From positions 1 through 64,000 of the forward strand of contig JAFGSJ010000060.1 in assembly GCA_016934675.1 (NCBI GenBank): 64,000 nucleotides of DNA, read 5' to 3'. Position numbers and translations under genes: made by a program. The DNA comes from a bacterium (GTDB lineage: Bacteria > CSSED10-310 > JAFGSJ01). The notes below the pieces were generated by a model. It was given only the letters and a program-made list of their open reading frames with translations. It did not search any database and was not told the DNA's origin. Shown here one piece after another: positions 17,060 to 26,198 of this stretch; position 1 is the first letter of the stretch; every line of letters begins with the position of its first letter.

Positions 17060-18886
17060 ATGCTTTTTATTCTCAGGCCCAGGAACGCAAAAGTGATCGT
17101 CAAACGTCGGATACTATTAGGTATCACGCTCGTCTTTCTCTGTCATTGTAGTACTCTGCCCAAACAGACAAGTCCAGTCGCTGGAAATCTCCTGTCAGAG
17201 CAGAAGCCGTCGAGCCCGAAAGCGGGGATTGTTCAGGCGGAAGCTGTGTCGGACTGGGAAAATAATCAGGCCCAGGCGGCGTACCATTTGGGTCTAGGTT
17301 ATCTGTTCTGGCTGAACGAGGAAATTGACAAGGCCTTGGAAGAGTTTAAGACGGCCCTGAATTACGATCCCCAATCGGCATTTCTGAACTATAATCTTGG
17401 TGAAAAATATTATTTTTTAGCGGCACCCGCTTTTTTCAGCGAATCAAGAGCTGATCAGGAGTTACGCCAGGTCAGCCTCGAACAAGCTGAGTACCATTTG
17501 GATAATGCCTTTGCGATTGATCCCGAAGATTTGGATACGATGATTTTACTTGCTGATGTGAAGCACACCTTGAATAAAATAGGGGATTCCATCAAGTTGG
17601 GTCACATGATTATCAAGAAGGACCCGAAGAACATCCTCAACAGGCTTCAATTAGCAGAAGAGTTGATTCAACTGGGCCAGGAGCGGGAAGCGATCGATGT
17701 GCTCAAACCACTGCTGACTCAGCAGCCGGACCATCCTCACGCAAATTATCTGATGGGCTATTGTCTGGTAGTGTTGAAGCGGGACAAAGAGGCGTTATCC
17801 TATCTTGAAACCGCTTATGAGAACAATCCCTATCATTCAGCTCTGGTCGAGATGCTGGGTCAGATTTATGAAAGTGAAGATGAGTATGACAAGGCGGCGG
17901 CAATGTATAAAAAGATATCTTTGGTATCGCCCAAGGATTCCTTGTTTTACGAGAAATATGTTCGGATGTTACTCTACCAGAATGAATACAATCTGGCGGA
18001 AAAAGTAATGAACGAAATCATCGCTGAAGGTGTTGAGAATAGTCTTTATTATTATTTTTTAGGTTTGATAGTCGAATCGCGTGGTTCATTGGAGAAGGCC
18101 CGTGATTTCTATCAAAAAGCCTGGTCATTGAACGAGGCTGATTTTCGGATACCGTATAAATTGTCAGTGATTTATTACAGTATGGGAGAACAAGAGAAAT
18201 CAATCCAGGTCCTGCGTGATGCATTATCGGAGTCCCCCAACAATCCCTGGCTCTATCTTTTTCTTGGGGAGGCCCATATGCGGATCGGTCAATATGACCA
18301 GGCATTGGAATTGTTCAATCAGGGTGGCATTCTCGTGCCCGAGGATACAGAATTCTACCTGCAGAAAGCAGTCATTTTCGAGAAGAAAGGCGATTTTGAA
18401 CAGACAGAGGAAATGCTCTTGAAAGTGATCTCACTGGATGAAAAGCACTCGGAAGCCCTGAATTTCCTGGGCTATTTCTATGCGGAACGGGGCGTTAAGC
18501 TCGACCGGGCCGAGGAATACCTTGTGCGGGCCTTAGTGATTCAGCCTGAAAATGGCGCATATCTGGACTCGTTGGGTTGGGTATATTTCAAGCAGGGCAA
18601 GCTGGAAAAAGCCCTGGAATATTTACAGCACGCTGCCGTCCGGATCGAGTATAAGGACGCAGTAGTCCTGGACCATTTGGCTGATGCCTGGGCCGCGGTC
18701 GGCTGTTTTGAAACAGCGGTCACGCTATGGAGGAAAGTGGTTGAACTCGACCTGCACCCAGAAAATATTTCTGAAAAGATCAACCTGAACAGCGTGAAAA
18801 GGAATGATCCGGCGAGTGACTGTCCGGTTTATGATCTTACCTCACTGCCAAACCCGGACTCGAGTGAAACACAAGTTCAGCCCTGA
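17060..18886 (+). CDS. TPR-repeat exported protein
   Basis: The N-terminal signal segment (RRILLGITLVFLCHC) suggests export, perhaps as a lipoprotein, though His before the Cys is not a standard lipobox. The rest is an almost continuous TPR superhelix from about residue 70 to 575: YHLGLGYLFWLNEEIDKALEEFKTAL, then many 34-residue units, ending YLDSLGWVYFKQGKLEKALEYLQ. It is a scaffold for protein contacts with no enzymatic motif. In related genomes such TPR lipoproteins lie just upstream of LolB-like lipoproteins, as here, which suggests a part in envelope assembly; that is inference. A GTG at 17093 is an alternative start. Confidence 0.85.
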   Translation: MLFILRPRNAKVIVKRRILLGITLVFLCHCSTLPKQTSPVAGNLLSEQKPSSPKAGIVQAEAVSDWENNQAQAAYHLGLGYLFWLNEEIDKALEEFKTALNYDPQSAFLNYNLGEKYYFLAAPAFFSESRADQELRQVSLEQAEYHLDNAFAIDPEDLDTMILLADVKHTLNKIGDSIKLGHMIIKKDPKNILNRLQLAEELIQLGQEREAIDVLKPLLTQQPDHPHANYLMGYCLVVLKRDKEALSYLETAYENNPYHSALVEMLGQIYESEDEYDKAAAMYKKISLVSPKDSLFYEKYVRMLLYQNEYNLAEKVMNEIIAEGVENSLYYYFLGLIVESRGSLEKARDFYQKAWSLNEADFRIPYKLSVIYYSMGEQEKSIQVLRDALSESPNNPWLYLFLGEAHMRIGQYDQALELFNQGGILVPEDTEFYLQKAVIFEKKGDFEQTEEMLLKVISLDEKHSEALNFLGYFYAERGVKLDRAEEYLVRALVIQPENGAYLDSLGWVYFKQGKLEKALEYLQHAAVRIEYKDAVVLDHLADAWAAVGCFETAVTLWRKVVELDLHPENISEKINLNSVKRNDPASDCPVYDLTSLPNPDSSETQVQP

Positions 18887-18916
18887 TTCAGAGTATCTCC
18901 ATTCCTGTGGGGGGTT

Positions 18917-19789
18917 ATGGCTTATAAACACACAATGACAACACCGGCTGTTCTGTGTCAGACCAGACGGGATAGGACTGGATCGAGCCATGGAACGTAT
19001 CGTCACACTGCCGTGGTCCGTTTTGTCCTGGTCACAATTATCTGTTCTGGATTCCTGACTGGCTGCCATGAAAGGCGACCACTCGAACAGAGTCCGCTCG
19101 AGGTCCGGATCGACCCGGATCGGATTGCGGCAATCGTGACAATGCTGGAAACCCGGGCCGCTGTTTTTACAGGGGTGCAAGGTAGGTTTGCTGCCCGAGT
19201 CATCAAACCGGGCCTTGATTTCACTTTTCGAGGAGCTTTTCGGGCTGCACGTGAGGGCCAGACCCGACTCGAAATCTATTCACCCATGGGAATGGTCACC
19301 CATGTCCTGGTCCTTGATAAGGATACCTTTCGATTCATCAGTGCCGAGGAGGGTGAGTTGAGTGGTCTGGCTTGCGAACCGGTTGAACGGCTCTATGATC
19401 AGTGGGGATTGACGATCATGCCTTACCAGCTCCTAGCCCTGTTTTCCGGCTCATATATCGAACCGCTCTTCTACGAAATCCAGGAGGGAAGTGCTCTGGA
19501 TAGACTACTGGTGAAGGTTGATCTGCGCTGCGTCAGAAACGGGGCAGTCGAGCACCTTTTTATTGATCCTGTCCAAACGGTCATGGTCAGGCGTCAATTA
19601 CGGCTGTCTCATTCAACTCAACCGGTCAACATTGCCTATTTCTATCCGGCTGAGGGAGCAGGGGGACAGTCTGATCCGGCAGATCTGTCTTCATTCCCCG
19701 AACGCCTGGTGATTTCCCAGGAACGGGAGCGGGTCAGAATTCAAATTGATTTCAGTGACATTGCGGAAATCGGACAGGAAACGTTATAA
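18917..19789 (+). CDS. LolB-like / DUF4292-type lipoprotein
   Basis: Predicted lipoprotein with lipobox GFLTGC (Cys50) after an unusually long N-region; a start further in (GTG 19013) would give a normal signal peptide. The mature part fits a LolA/LolB-type half-barrel: VQGRFAARVIKPGLDFTFRGAFRAA, then LEIYSPMGMVTHVLVLDKDTFRFIS, matching the order 'substrate-binding strands then SP.G..v..l..d'. Its place directly before ispE and prs is the place of lolB in many Proteobacteria. The likely job is receiving or handling lipoproteins at the outer membrane. Assignment rests on pattern and synteny, as sequence conservation in this family is low. Confidence 0.62.
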   Translation: MAYKHTMTTPAVLCQTRRDRTGSSHGTYRHTAVVRFVLVTIICSGFLTGCHERRPLEQSPLEVRIDPDRIAAIVTMLETRAAVFTGVQGRFAARVIKPGLDFTFRGAFRAAREGQTRLEIYSPMGMVTHVLVLDKDTFRFISAEEGELSGLACEPVERLYDQWGLTIMPYQLLALFSGSYIEPLFYEIQEGSALDRLLVKVDLRCVRNGAVEHLFIDPVQTVMVRRQLRLSHSTQPVNIAYFYPAEGAGGQSDPADLSSFPERLVISQERERVRIQIDFSDIAEIGQETL

Positions 19790-19807
19790 GGACGGAGGCT
19801 AATCGTC

Positions 19808-20725
19808 ATGGATTTGATGGCGAAGATGAACGGGCTGACGATCAAAGCGAATGCCAAAATCAATCTATGTCTGCGCGTGGTTGGACGCAGGACGGATGGT
19901 TATCACCAGATCGAGACTATTTTTCAAGAGATTGATTTTGGCGATATTCTCACGATGCAGCCGAGCACAGGTGATATCAAGTTCGAGGTCCGCGGACTCT
20001 CCGTCCCGACCGACGAGACAAATCTGGTCATGCGGGCAGTTGCAGCTATGCGGGCCCAGTTCCGGACCAGCCAGGGAGTCAGGATCGTGCTTGAAAAGAA
20101 AATACCGATCGGGGCCGGGCTGGGCGGTGGCAGCAGTGATGCGGCTGCAACTTTGAAAGGTTTGAGTGCGGTCTGGAATATCCGGGCCACAGCCGAACAA
20201 TTGCATGCTATCGCTGCCCGGTTGGGGGCCGATGTGCCGTTTTTTCTTCAGGGTGGCAGTTGTCTGGGCACAGGACGGGGAGATATTCTGACGCCCATAC
20301 CTGATCTCAAACCGTTTCCGCTCCTTATCCTCAAGCCGGATTGCGCCATAAACACGACCTGGGTCTATCAACATTTTCGGACTGAAAATGAGCAAAGCGA
20401 CTTGACAAAGTTGGCCCCTTTTATTAATATATCCACTTTGGTCCAGAAGATTGATTGGCTTGAATCGGTGAAATCCTTGCTTGTCAACGATTTAGAGCAA
20501 GTCGTCCTGCCCCGGTTCGCCGAGGTGGCACGACTGCGGACAATGCTTCTGGAACGTGGTGCCTCAGTGTCATTGATGAGTGGTTCAGGTTCCACGGTGT
20601 TTGGTCTTTTTCAGGATGAACGGGCCCGCGATGTTGCCTATGACGGCATTTCAGACCAGGAGTGTTTGCGGCTAAAAGCAGCTTTCGCGAGGCGGCAGGA
20701 TTTACAGGTTGGACACGAAGCGTGA
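19808..20725 (+). CDS. ispE: 4-diphosphocytidyl-2-C-methyl-D-erythritol kinase
   Basis: GHMP kinase that phosphorylates CDP-methylerythritol with ATP, fourth dedicated step of the MEP isoprenoid pathway. Visible motifs: ANAKINLCLRV (catalytic Lys), RRTDGYHQIET, the ATP loop PIGAGLGGGSSDAAA, GADVPFFLQGG (catalytic Asp), and SGSGSTVFGLF near the end. Length of 305 residues is slightly long but normal. The ATG at 19808 follows GGAGG by about 9 nt. The tRNA-Gln gene begins 33 nt downstream, then prs, in an order seen in many Proteobacteria. Confidence 0.95.
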   Translation: MDLMAKMNGLTIKANAKINLCLRVVGRRTDGYHQIETIFQEIDFGDILTMQPSTGDIKFEVRGLSVPTDETNLVMRAVAAMRAQFRTSQGVRIVLEKKIPIGAGLGGGSSDAAATLKGLSAVWNIRATAEQLHAIAARLGADVPFFLQGGSCLGTGRGDILTPIPDLKPFPLLILKPDCAINTTWVYQHFRTENEQSDLTKLAPFINISTLVQKIDWLESVKSLLVNDLEQVVLPRFAEVARLRTMLLERGASVSLMSGSGSTVFGLFQDERARDVAYDGISDQECLRLKAAFARRQDLQVGHEA

Positions 20726-20757
20726 AGCTGTTTGATCAAGGAGAGAATACAATTCGT

Positions 20758-20829
20758 TGGGGCGTCGTCAAGCGGTAAGACACGGGTCTTTGGAACCCGC
20801 ATTCGGAGGTTCGAATCCTCCCGCCCCAG
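20758..20829 (+). tRNA. tRNA-Gln (anticodon TTG)
   Basis: A full cloverleaf of 72 nt with no intron. The acceptor stem is T20758-G20764 with C20822-A20828, and G20829 is the discriminator. The anticodon stem CGGGT/ACCCG (20783-20787, 20795-20799) encloses the loop CTTTGGA with anticodon TTG at 20790-20792. The T arm has GGTTCGAATCC. The CCA end is not encoded. It lies between ispE and prs on the same strand and may be processed from the operon transcript. Confidence 0.97.
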
Positions 20830-20865
20830 TTTATCATATCGCAACCCGAAGCAAGGTGAAGGACC

Positions 20866-21807
20866 ATGCCATATAATCTGATAGTTATTGGCGGACGAGC
20901 CAATAATGATTTATGCAAGGAAATTTGTTCATGTATCGGTTTGGAGCCGGGCAATATCGAGATCACCAATTTTAAGGATGGGGAGACCTATGTCCATATT
21001 ACGGACAATATCCGGGGGGCCGATGTTTTTGTCATTCAACCCACGGCACCTCCGGTCAATCAGAGTATTATGGAACTCCTGATCATTCTCGATACGCTCA
21101 AACGTGCTTCAGCCAAAAGGATCACGGCGGTGCTGCCTTATTATGGTTATGCCCGTCAGGACAGAAAGGACAAACCGCGGGTCGCGATAACCTCGAAACT
21201 CGTCGCTCGTCTGATCGAGGTCTCCGGGGCCCATCGGGTCCTGACCATTGACCTGCACGCCGATCAGATTCAAGGTTTTTTTGAGATTCCTTTCGATCAT
21301 CTGCAGGCTATTCCGATCCTGGTTGATTATTTCAAATCCAAGCATTTGGACAATCTGGTCATCGTATCGCCCGATGCGGGCGGGGTGGCCCGGGCCCGTG
21401 CTTTCAGTTCCCGGCTCAATGCATCGCTGGCTATATCTCTTAAAAAACGCGAGAAGAAGAACGAGAGTGAATTGATTGACATAATTGGTGATGTCAAAGG
21501 GAAAAAAGCCATCATTCTCGATGATATTATCGATACTGCCGGGACACTAACCAATTGTGCCCAAGCCCTGATGGAACGTGGGGCGGTTGAGGTATTTGCC
21601 GCAGCGACCCATCCGGTCCTGTCTGAACCGGCTATTGCCAGGCTGAACGATTCTATCATCAGCGAGGTCGTGGTGACCAATACTATTGATTCGGCCGTAA
21701 AAGCCAAAGAGTGTCCAAAAATTAAAACTGTCAGCATTGCTTCACTTCTGGGCAAAGCTATTACCAGCATTCATGAAGAGACCTCTGTGAGTGCTCTCTT
21801 TCGATAA
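20866..21807 (+). CDS. prs: Ribose-phosphate pyrophosphokinase (PRPP synthetase)
   Basis: Transfers pyrophosphate from ATP to ribose 5-phosphate, giving PRPP for nucleotides, His, Trp and NAD. Class I signatures: FKDGETYVHITDNIRGADVF, the ATP flexible loop YYGYARQDRKDKPR, metal-binding TIDLHADQIQGFF, VSPDAGGVARAR, and the PRPP loop IILDDIIDTAGTL. The 313-residue length is standard. The ATG at 20866 follows a purine-rich AAGGTGAAGG. rplY follows 33 nt later, so it is one transcript with its neighbours. Confidence 0.96.
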   Translation: MPYNLIVIGGRANNDLCKEICSCIGLEPGNIEITNFKDGETYVHITDNIRGADVFVIQPTAPPVNQSIMELLIILDTLKRASAKRITAVLPYYGYARQDRKDKPRVAITSKLVARLIEVSGAHRVLTIDLHADQIQGFFEIPFDHLQAIPILVDYFKSKHLDNLVIVSPDAGGVARARAFSSRLNASLAISLKKREKKNESELIDIIGDVKGKKAIILDDIIDTAGTLTNCAQALMERGAVEVFAAATHPVLSEPAIARLNDSIISEVVVTNTIDSAVKAKECPKIKTVSIASLLGKAITSIHEETSVSALFR

Positions 21808-21840
21808 CACTTTTTCTTTGTATGATGGAGCGAAATAACC

Positions 21841-22422
21841 ATGAGCGAATACAGTATTGAGGCAGAAGCCAGAGAAATAACCGGAAAGGGGAACATGAGG
21901 AAGATGCGGACCAAGGGTATTTTACCCGGCGTTGTGTACGGTCACACTCAAAAAACAATCCACCTCACCCTTGAAACGAAAGAATTCATGCATATGCTTT
22001 ATAAGGGCCTTTCGTTGAATGATCCCATGACCTTGAGCGTGAAAGCGGACAAAGACAGCTTCAGTAAGACTGTTTTTATCAAGGAATTACAACGTGACCC
22101 TGTGACAAACGAGGTATTACATGTCGATTTCTATACCGTCGAGCCGACGCAGAAAATAACGTTACCGATTATCATCAAGGGTAAAGGCACGCCGATGGGT
22201 AAGGAACAGGGTGGTATTTTACAGCAGTTGACCAGCGAGATCAAAGCTGAGGGTCTGGTGCCCGACCTGCCTCGTGAGATCGAGGTGGACCTGAGTCAGC
22301 TCAATGTGGGTGATTCATTATCTGTGGGACAATTGACATTACCGGCCAACATTCGGGTGCTGGACAGTGAAGACAAAGTACTCTTTCACGTGCTGAGTGC
22401 CAAGAAAGTCTATATCGAGTAG
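21841..22422 (+). CDS. rplY: 50S ribosomal protein L25 (CTC/TL5 long form)
   Basis: Binds 5S rRNA in the large subunit. The N-terminal L25 domain (about 1-95) shows AEAREITGKGNMRKMRTKG and LPGVVYG. The C-terminal extension (about 100-190: PTQKITLPIIIKGKGTPMG, LPREIEVDLSQLNVGDSLSV) marks the long TL5/CTC form, present in most bacteria but absent from E. coli. 193 residues. It lies between prs and pth, the usual place in non-enteric bacteria. Confidence 0.94.
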   Translation: MSEYSIEAEAREITGKGNMRKMRTKGILPGVVYGHTQKTIHLTLETKEFMHMLYKGLSLNDPMTLSVKADKDSFSKTVFIKELQRDPVTNEVLHVDFYTVEPTQKITLPIIIKGKGTPMGKEQGGILQQLTSEIKAEGLVPDLPREIEVDLSQLNVGDSLSVGQLTLPANIRVLDSEDKVLFHVLSAKKVYIE

Positions 22423-22508
22423 GACCCGGACCTGCGTTCAACCTTGATCCGAGATGGGAATTCCCCGATTGAGAACCGGGATTTGCCGATGAGGCCACTT
22501 TCCAGGCT

Positions 22509-23105
22509 ATGGTCCATGTCATGAAAAACATGCCGGATATGATTATCGCTGGCTTGGGCAATCCTGGCAGGACTTATGAACAGACCCGCCATAATGTTGG
22601 TTTTCGGGCACTCGACCGTTTCGCGGCACTGGTCAAAAGCACTCGTTTCGACAATATCGGCTGTGCGTTGCAAGCACGGGTACGTCTGATGGGCAAGGAG
22701 ATTCTCCTGATTAAACCGATGACCTACATGAACCGGAGTGGCGTGGCTCTCGAATATGTCCTGCGTTCATGGCAGTTGGAGCCGGAGGAACTTGTGGTCA
22801 TCCATGACGATCTTGATTTGCCGATTGGCCGCTTGAGATTGCGTCGTGACGGCGGCAGTGGCGGCCACAAGGGGACCCAATCTATTATTGACCACCTTTC
22901 GAGTCAGGCATTCATGCGTGTGCGAATTGGTATTGGCAAGCCTGATCTAAGCGATGATGTCACGGAATATGTCTTGACGCAATTCAACCCCGCTGAACAG
23001 GAGCTTATGACGACCACAATCAATCGTGCCGCACAAAGTATCCAGGCAATTGTTGCCGAAGGTTTGATCGCTGCAATGAATATATATAATCAATCCATAG
23101 AATAG
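22509..23105 (+). CDS. pth: Peptidyl-tRNA hydrolase
   Basis: Cleaves peptidyl-tRNAs released from stalled ribosomes so the tRNA can be reused. Motifs: IIAGLGNPG with substrate-binding Asn, QTRHNVGFRALD with the catalytic His, KPMTYMNRSG, VIHDDLDLPIG with the catalytic Asp, and GGSGGHKG. The family normally begins just before GLGNPG, so the true start may be the ATG at codon 11 (22539). The earlier ATGs at 22509 and 22521 also lack a strong ribosome site. 188-198 residues depending on the start. It follows rplY and precedes hppA. Confidence 0.95.
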   Translation: MVHVMKNMPDMIIAGLGNPGRTYEQTRHNVGFRALDRFAALVKSTRFDNIGCALQARVRLMGKEILLIKPMTYMNRSGVALEYVLRSWQLEPEELVVIHDDLDLPIGRLRLRRDGGSGGHKGTQSIIDHLSSQAFMRVRIGIGKPDLSDDVTEYVLTQFNPAEQELMTTTINRAAQSIQAIVAEGLIAAMNIYNQSIE

Positions 23106-23132
23106 AAGGGGTTCATAGAAAGGAGTATCGGT

Positions 23133-25190
23133 ATGGGCAGTTTTGCAGAATTCTTATCCGCGTTTGCGCCCATTGTCGGGCTTGTAGGCTTGTGGTATGC
23201 CTGGCAAGTATTCCAACGTATTTCCAGGATCACAATTGATGATGAGAAACTGAATACAATCTCACATGACATCCATCGTGGAGCAATGGTTTTTCTCAGC
23301 CGGGAATACTCGATCATTGCCGTATTTGTGGCGATAGTCTTTTGTTTACTGGGACTTTGGCTCGGCAATTGGTGGACTGCTCTCGCATTTCTGACTGGGG
23401 CGGTCTGTTCTGCAACAGCCGGTTTTTTTGGCATGTCGGCTGCCACGCGGGCCAATGTTCGGACGGCTCACCTGGCCAAGGCTGAAGGTGCCGGCGCTGC
23501 CCTGAGCATTTCCTTTGCCGGTGGCAATGTCATGGGCATGAGTGTGGCTAGTCTTGGCCTGGTGGGACTGGGGGCCTGGTTTCTCTATGTTGTTTTTTCG
23601 AGGAATCCCGAAGCTGCACCTGAGATGCAGTTCTTTTCTTCGGCCTTTATTTCGGTGATTTCCGGTTTCGCCATGGGCGCCAGCTCGATCGCCCTGTTCG
23701 CACGTGTCGGTGGAGGGATCTATACCAAAGCTGCTGATGTTGGGGCCGATCTGGTTGGTAAGGTCGAAGCCGGTATTCCGGAGGATGATCCTCGGAACCC
23801 GGCAGTCATAGCTGACAACGTAGGAGACAATGTCGGTGATGTCGCCGGAATGGGGGCTGATCTGTTCGAATCTTATGTGGGTGCGGTTGTGGCTACCATG
23901 GCCATCGCAGCAACCATGAACTCACCCATCAAATTGATGGCTTTCCCGCTTGTTCTCGTTTCTCTCGGTCTGTTTGCCTCGATCCATGGCAGCCGTTATA
24001 TCGACAAATACCAAGAGCAGGACCCTCAGATTACACTGCGTAAAGCGACCTGGGTCTCGGCTGGAATCTATCTGGTCGGCGCCCTGCTGTTGACCTTGAT
24101 CCTGTTACATGATCTGAAACCGTTTATGGCGATTCTTTTCGGTATGCTGTCAGGTGTGGGGATCGGATATGTAACTGAACTCTATACATCGGGTAAGGAA
24201 CCGATTCTGGGTTTTTTCAAGCGTCCGATTCTGAGAATTGCCGATGCCTCGCAGACCGGTCCGGCTACTAACATTATCACCGGTTTGGCTGTGGGTATGG
24301 AGAGTGTGGTTCTGCCCGTCGTTATTCTGTGTATCGCCATCATCATCGCTTTCCAATCGGCCGGACTCTATGGGATCGGTTTAGCCGCGGTATCCATGCT
24401 GGCCACAATCGGGATCACCATGTCCGTTGACGCCTATGGACCGGTCGCCGACAATGCTGGCGGCATTGCTGAGATGTCCGGATTGGGTCCTGAAACACGC
24501 AAGATTACGGACCGACTCGATGCTCTGGGCAATACAACCGCGGCTATGGGCAAAGGGTTTGCCATAGGTTCAGCGGCCCTGACTGCTCTGGCCTTATTCT
24601 CAGCTTATCAGAGTACGGTTGGCGTGAAAACGATCGATTTGACGAATGCCTATGTCATCGCCGGTCTATTCCTGGGCGGCATTTTACCCTACCTGATCGC
24701 GGCCCTGACCATGAATGCCGTGGGTAAGGCTGCTTCACAAATGGTCTCGGAAGTCAGACGGCAATTCAAAGAAATTCTGGGCATCATGGAAGGCACTGCC
24801 AAACCCGATTCTGAACGTTGTGTTCAGATTAGCGCCAATGCCGCTTTAAAACAGATGATTGCCCCGGGTATTATCGTGGTGATCGCTCCCATTCTGGTCG
24901 GCTTCATACTCGGGCCGGCTGCCCTTGGTGGCATGCTGGCCGGAGCTACTCTGTCCGGCGTGCTGCTGGCCCTGATGATGGCCAACGGGGGCGGGGCCTG
25001 GGACAATGCCAAAAAATATATCGAGGAAGGCAATATCGGCGGTAAAGGTTCAGCGGCCCATGCTGCTTCAGTCGTAGGCGATACGGTCGGTGATCCCTTT
25101 AAAGACACCGCTGGCCCGGCTATGAACATTCTGATCAAGTTGATGTCCATCGTCTCTCTGGTCATTGCTCCACTCCTGGCCATACATTGA
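23133..25190 (+). CDS. hppA: K+-stimulated membrane-bound pyrophosphatase (ion pump)
   Basis: Integral membrane pump that uses pyrophosphate hydrolysis to move H+ or Na+ out of the cytosol. About 16 transmembrane helices in 685 residues. The acidic catalytic regions are present: [20 protein letters not shown], then [29 protein letters not shown], and near the end [15 protein letters not shown]. The motif [12 protein letters not shown] has Ala and Gly where K+-independent enzymes have Lys and Thr, so it belongs to the K+-dependent group, which includes Na+ pumps and H+ pumps. The ATG follows AGAAAGGAG. Such pumps recover energy from biosynthetic PPi and are common in anaerobes with tight energy budgets. 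Confidence 0.95.
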   Translation: MGSFAEFLSAFAPIVGLVGLWYAWQVFQRISRITIDDEKLNTISHDIHRGAMVFLSREYSIIAVFVAIVFCLLGLWLGNWWTALAFLTGAVCSATAGFFGMSAATRANVRTAHLAKAEGAGAALSISFAGGNVMGMSVASLGLVGLGAWFLYVVFSRNPEAAPEMQFFSSAFISVISGFAMGASSIALFARVGGGIYTKAADVGADLVGKVEAGIPEDDPRNPAVIADNVGDNVGDVAGMGADLFESYVGAVVATMAIAATMNSPIKLMAFPLVLVSLGLFASIHGSRYIDKYQEQDPQITLRKATWVSAGIYLVGALLLTLILLHDLKPFMAILFGMLSGVGIGYVTELYTSGKEPILGFFKRPILRIADASQTGPATNIITGLAVGMESVVLPVVILCIAIIIAFQSAGLYGIGLAAVSMLATIGITMSVDAYGPVADNAGGIAEMSGLGPETRKITDRLDALGNTTAAMGKGFAIGSAALTALALFSAYQSTVGVKTIDLTNAYVIAGLFLGGILPYLIAALTMNAVGKAASQMVSEVRRQFKEILGIMEGTAKPDSERCVQISANAALKQMIAPGIIVVIAPILVGFILGPAALGGMLAGATLSGVLLALMMANGGGAWDNAKKYIEEGNIGGKGSAAHAASVVGDTVGDPFKDTAGPAMNILIKLMSIVSLVIAPLLAIH

Positions 25191-25191
25191 T

Positions 25192-25209
25192 GATCAAAGC
25201 TTGATCTTT
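25192..25209 (+). terminator. Weak hairpin after hppA
   Basis: GATCAA (25192-25197), loop AGC, TTGATC (25201-25206), then three T. It lies directly after the hppA stop. The stem is short, so this is a tentative terminator. Confidence 0.3.
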
Positions 25210-25272
25210 AGAGGTGACTGTTATACCTATGTGTTACTTGATGGAGTTTTTCATTACTTGAGTAGTTATTGA

Positions 25273-25303
25273 CCCTGCCCCACCGCGTGGAACGCGAGCA
25301 GGG
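25273..25303 (+). promoter_or_regulatory. Candidate S6:S18-binding leader hairpin of rpsF
   Basis: The rpsF leader holds a two-part hairpin. The outer stem is CCCTGC (25273-25278) with GCAGGG (25298-25303). The inner stem is CGCGT (25284-25288) with ACGCG (25292-25296) around a GGA loop. The 5' side carries an asymmetric bulge that ends in CACC next to CG. An asymmetric internal loop with an unpaired CCG in the rpsF leader is the known binding motif for the S6:S18 complex, which represses its own operon. Assignment is by position and shape; base-by-base agreement with the published consensus was not tested. Confidence 0.5.
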
Positions 25304-25327
25304 GCTTTACTCGAAGGGAGGAACACT

Positions 25328-25717
25328 TTGCGTACCTACGAAGTTATTTTTATTTTGTCCCCAGGCCTTGATCCTGATGCTGCGGAGAACCGAGCTGGAG
25401 AAATACGGCAAACCATGACCAACGCTGGTGTGAATGTTCTGTATACCGAAAGCTGGGGCAAACGAAAACTGGCCTACTATGTCAAAAAGCAGAATTTCGG
25501 TTATTATTTCTTTTGGCAGGTCGAGGTCAACAACGAAACTTTACGTGAGCTTGACCGAATGATGAAGCTGCAGGACAACATCCTCAAGTTTATCATTGTC
25601 AAAGGTGAAACGGACGCTGTCGGGCAAGCAACGCCATTCATGGCTTCGGAGAGGGTCAAGGAAGTCAAAGAAATAAAGGAACCCAAGGAAGAAGAAGATG
25701 AGGAGGAGGAAGGCTAA
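25328..25717 (+). CDS. rpsF: 30S ribosomal protein S6
   Basis: Small-subunit protein that binds 16S rRNA as a pair with S18. RTYEVIFILSPGLDPDAAEN, then GKRKLAYYVKKQNFGYYFFWQV and the strand with LKFIIVKGE match S6 throughout. The final 25 residues are an acidic tail (PKEEEDEEEEG), resembling tails on some S6 proteins. It begins with TTG at 25328, well placed behind AAGGGAGG, and no better in-frame start exists. Its stop overlaps the ssb start by 1 nt (TAATG). A hairpin in the leader may bind S6:S18. Confidence 0.94.
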   Translation: MRTYEVIFILSPGLDPDAAENRAGEIRQTMTNAGVNVLYTESWGKRKLAYYVKKQNFGYYFFWQVEVNNETLRELDRMMKLQDNILKFIIVKGETDAVGQATPFMASERVKEVKEIKEPKEEEDEEEEG

Positions 25718-26106
25718 TGGCATCGTTCAATCGGGTGACACTTGTGGGGAATCTCGTCCGTGATCCTGAACTGAAATATATCCCGAGCGGGACCCCTATT
25801 TGTACTTTCTCGATTGCAGTCAACCGTAAATACAAGCAGGGCGAGGAATGGAAAGAAAGCACCTGCTTCATTGATATCGAAACCTGGGGACGGCAAGCTG
25901 AAACAGCAGGCGAATATTTGAAAAAAGGGAGGATGGTCCTGATCGACGGTCGTATCGAGCAAGACCGCTGGGAAACCCAGGACGGTTCAAAACGTTCCAA
26001 ACACAAGATCGTGGCCAATCAAATCGTTTTTCTATCCAGCGGTCGTGACCAGGATTTGCCAACCGATACAAGTGAAAAACCGGTCGATGACGATATTCCA
26101 TTCTAG
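25717..26106 (+). CDS. ssb: Single-stranded DNA-binding protein
   Basis: Coats single-stranded DNA in replication, repair and recombination. The OB-fold is clear: SFNRVTLVGNLVRDPELKYI at the start, then TFSIAVNRKY, FIDIETWGRQAETAGEYLKKG and RIEQDRWE. It ends in the acidic tip DDDIPF that recruits partner proteins such as RecO, which is encoded further along this window. 129 residues, with a shorter linker than the E. coli protein. Sandwiched between rpsF and rplI as in many bacteria, but rpsR, usually next, is missing. Confidence 0.95.
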   Translation: MASFNRVTLVGNLVRDPELKYIPSGTPICTFSIAVNRKYKQGEEWKESTCFIDIETWGRQAETAGEYLKKGRMVLIDGRIEQDRWETQDGSKRSKHKIVANQIVFLSSGRDQDLPTDTSEKPVDDDIPF

Positions 26107-26198
26107 AACAGTCATGGAATACATGACCGAATATACTAGGTAAACCAAGATATATCTGACAAGACATTATCAGAAACATTTTTAAAGTGGAGTTTCAC

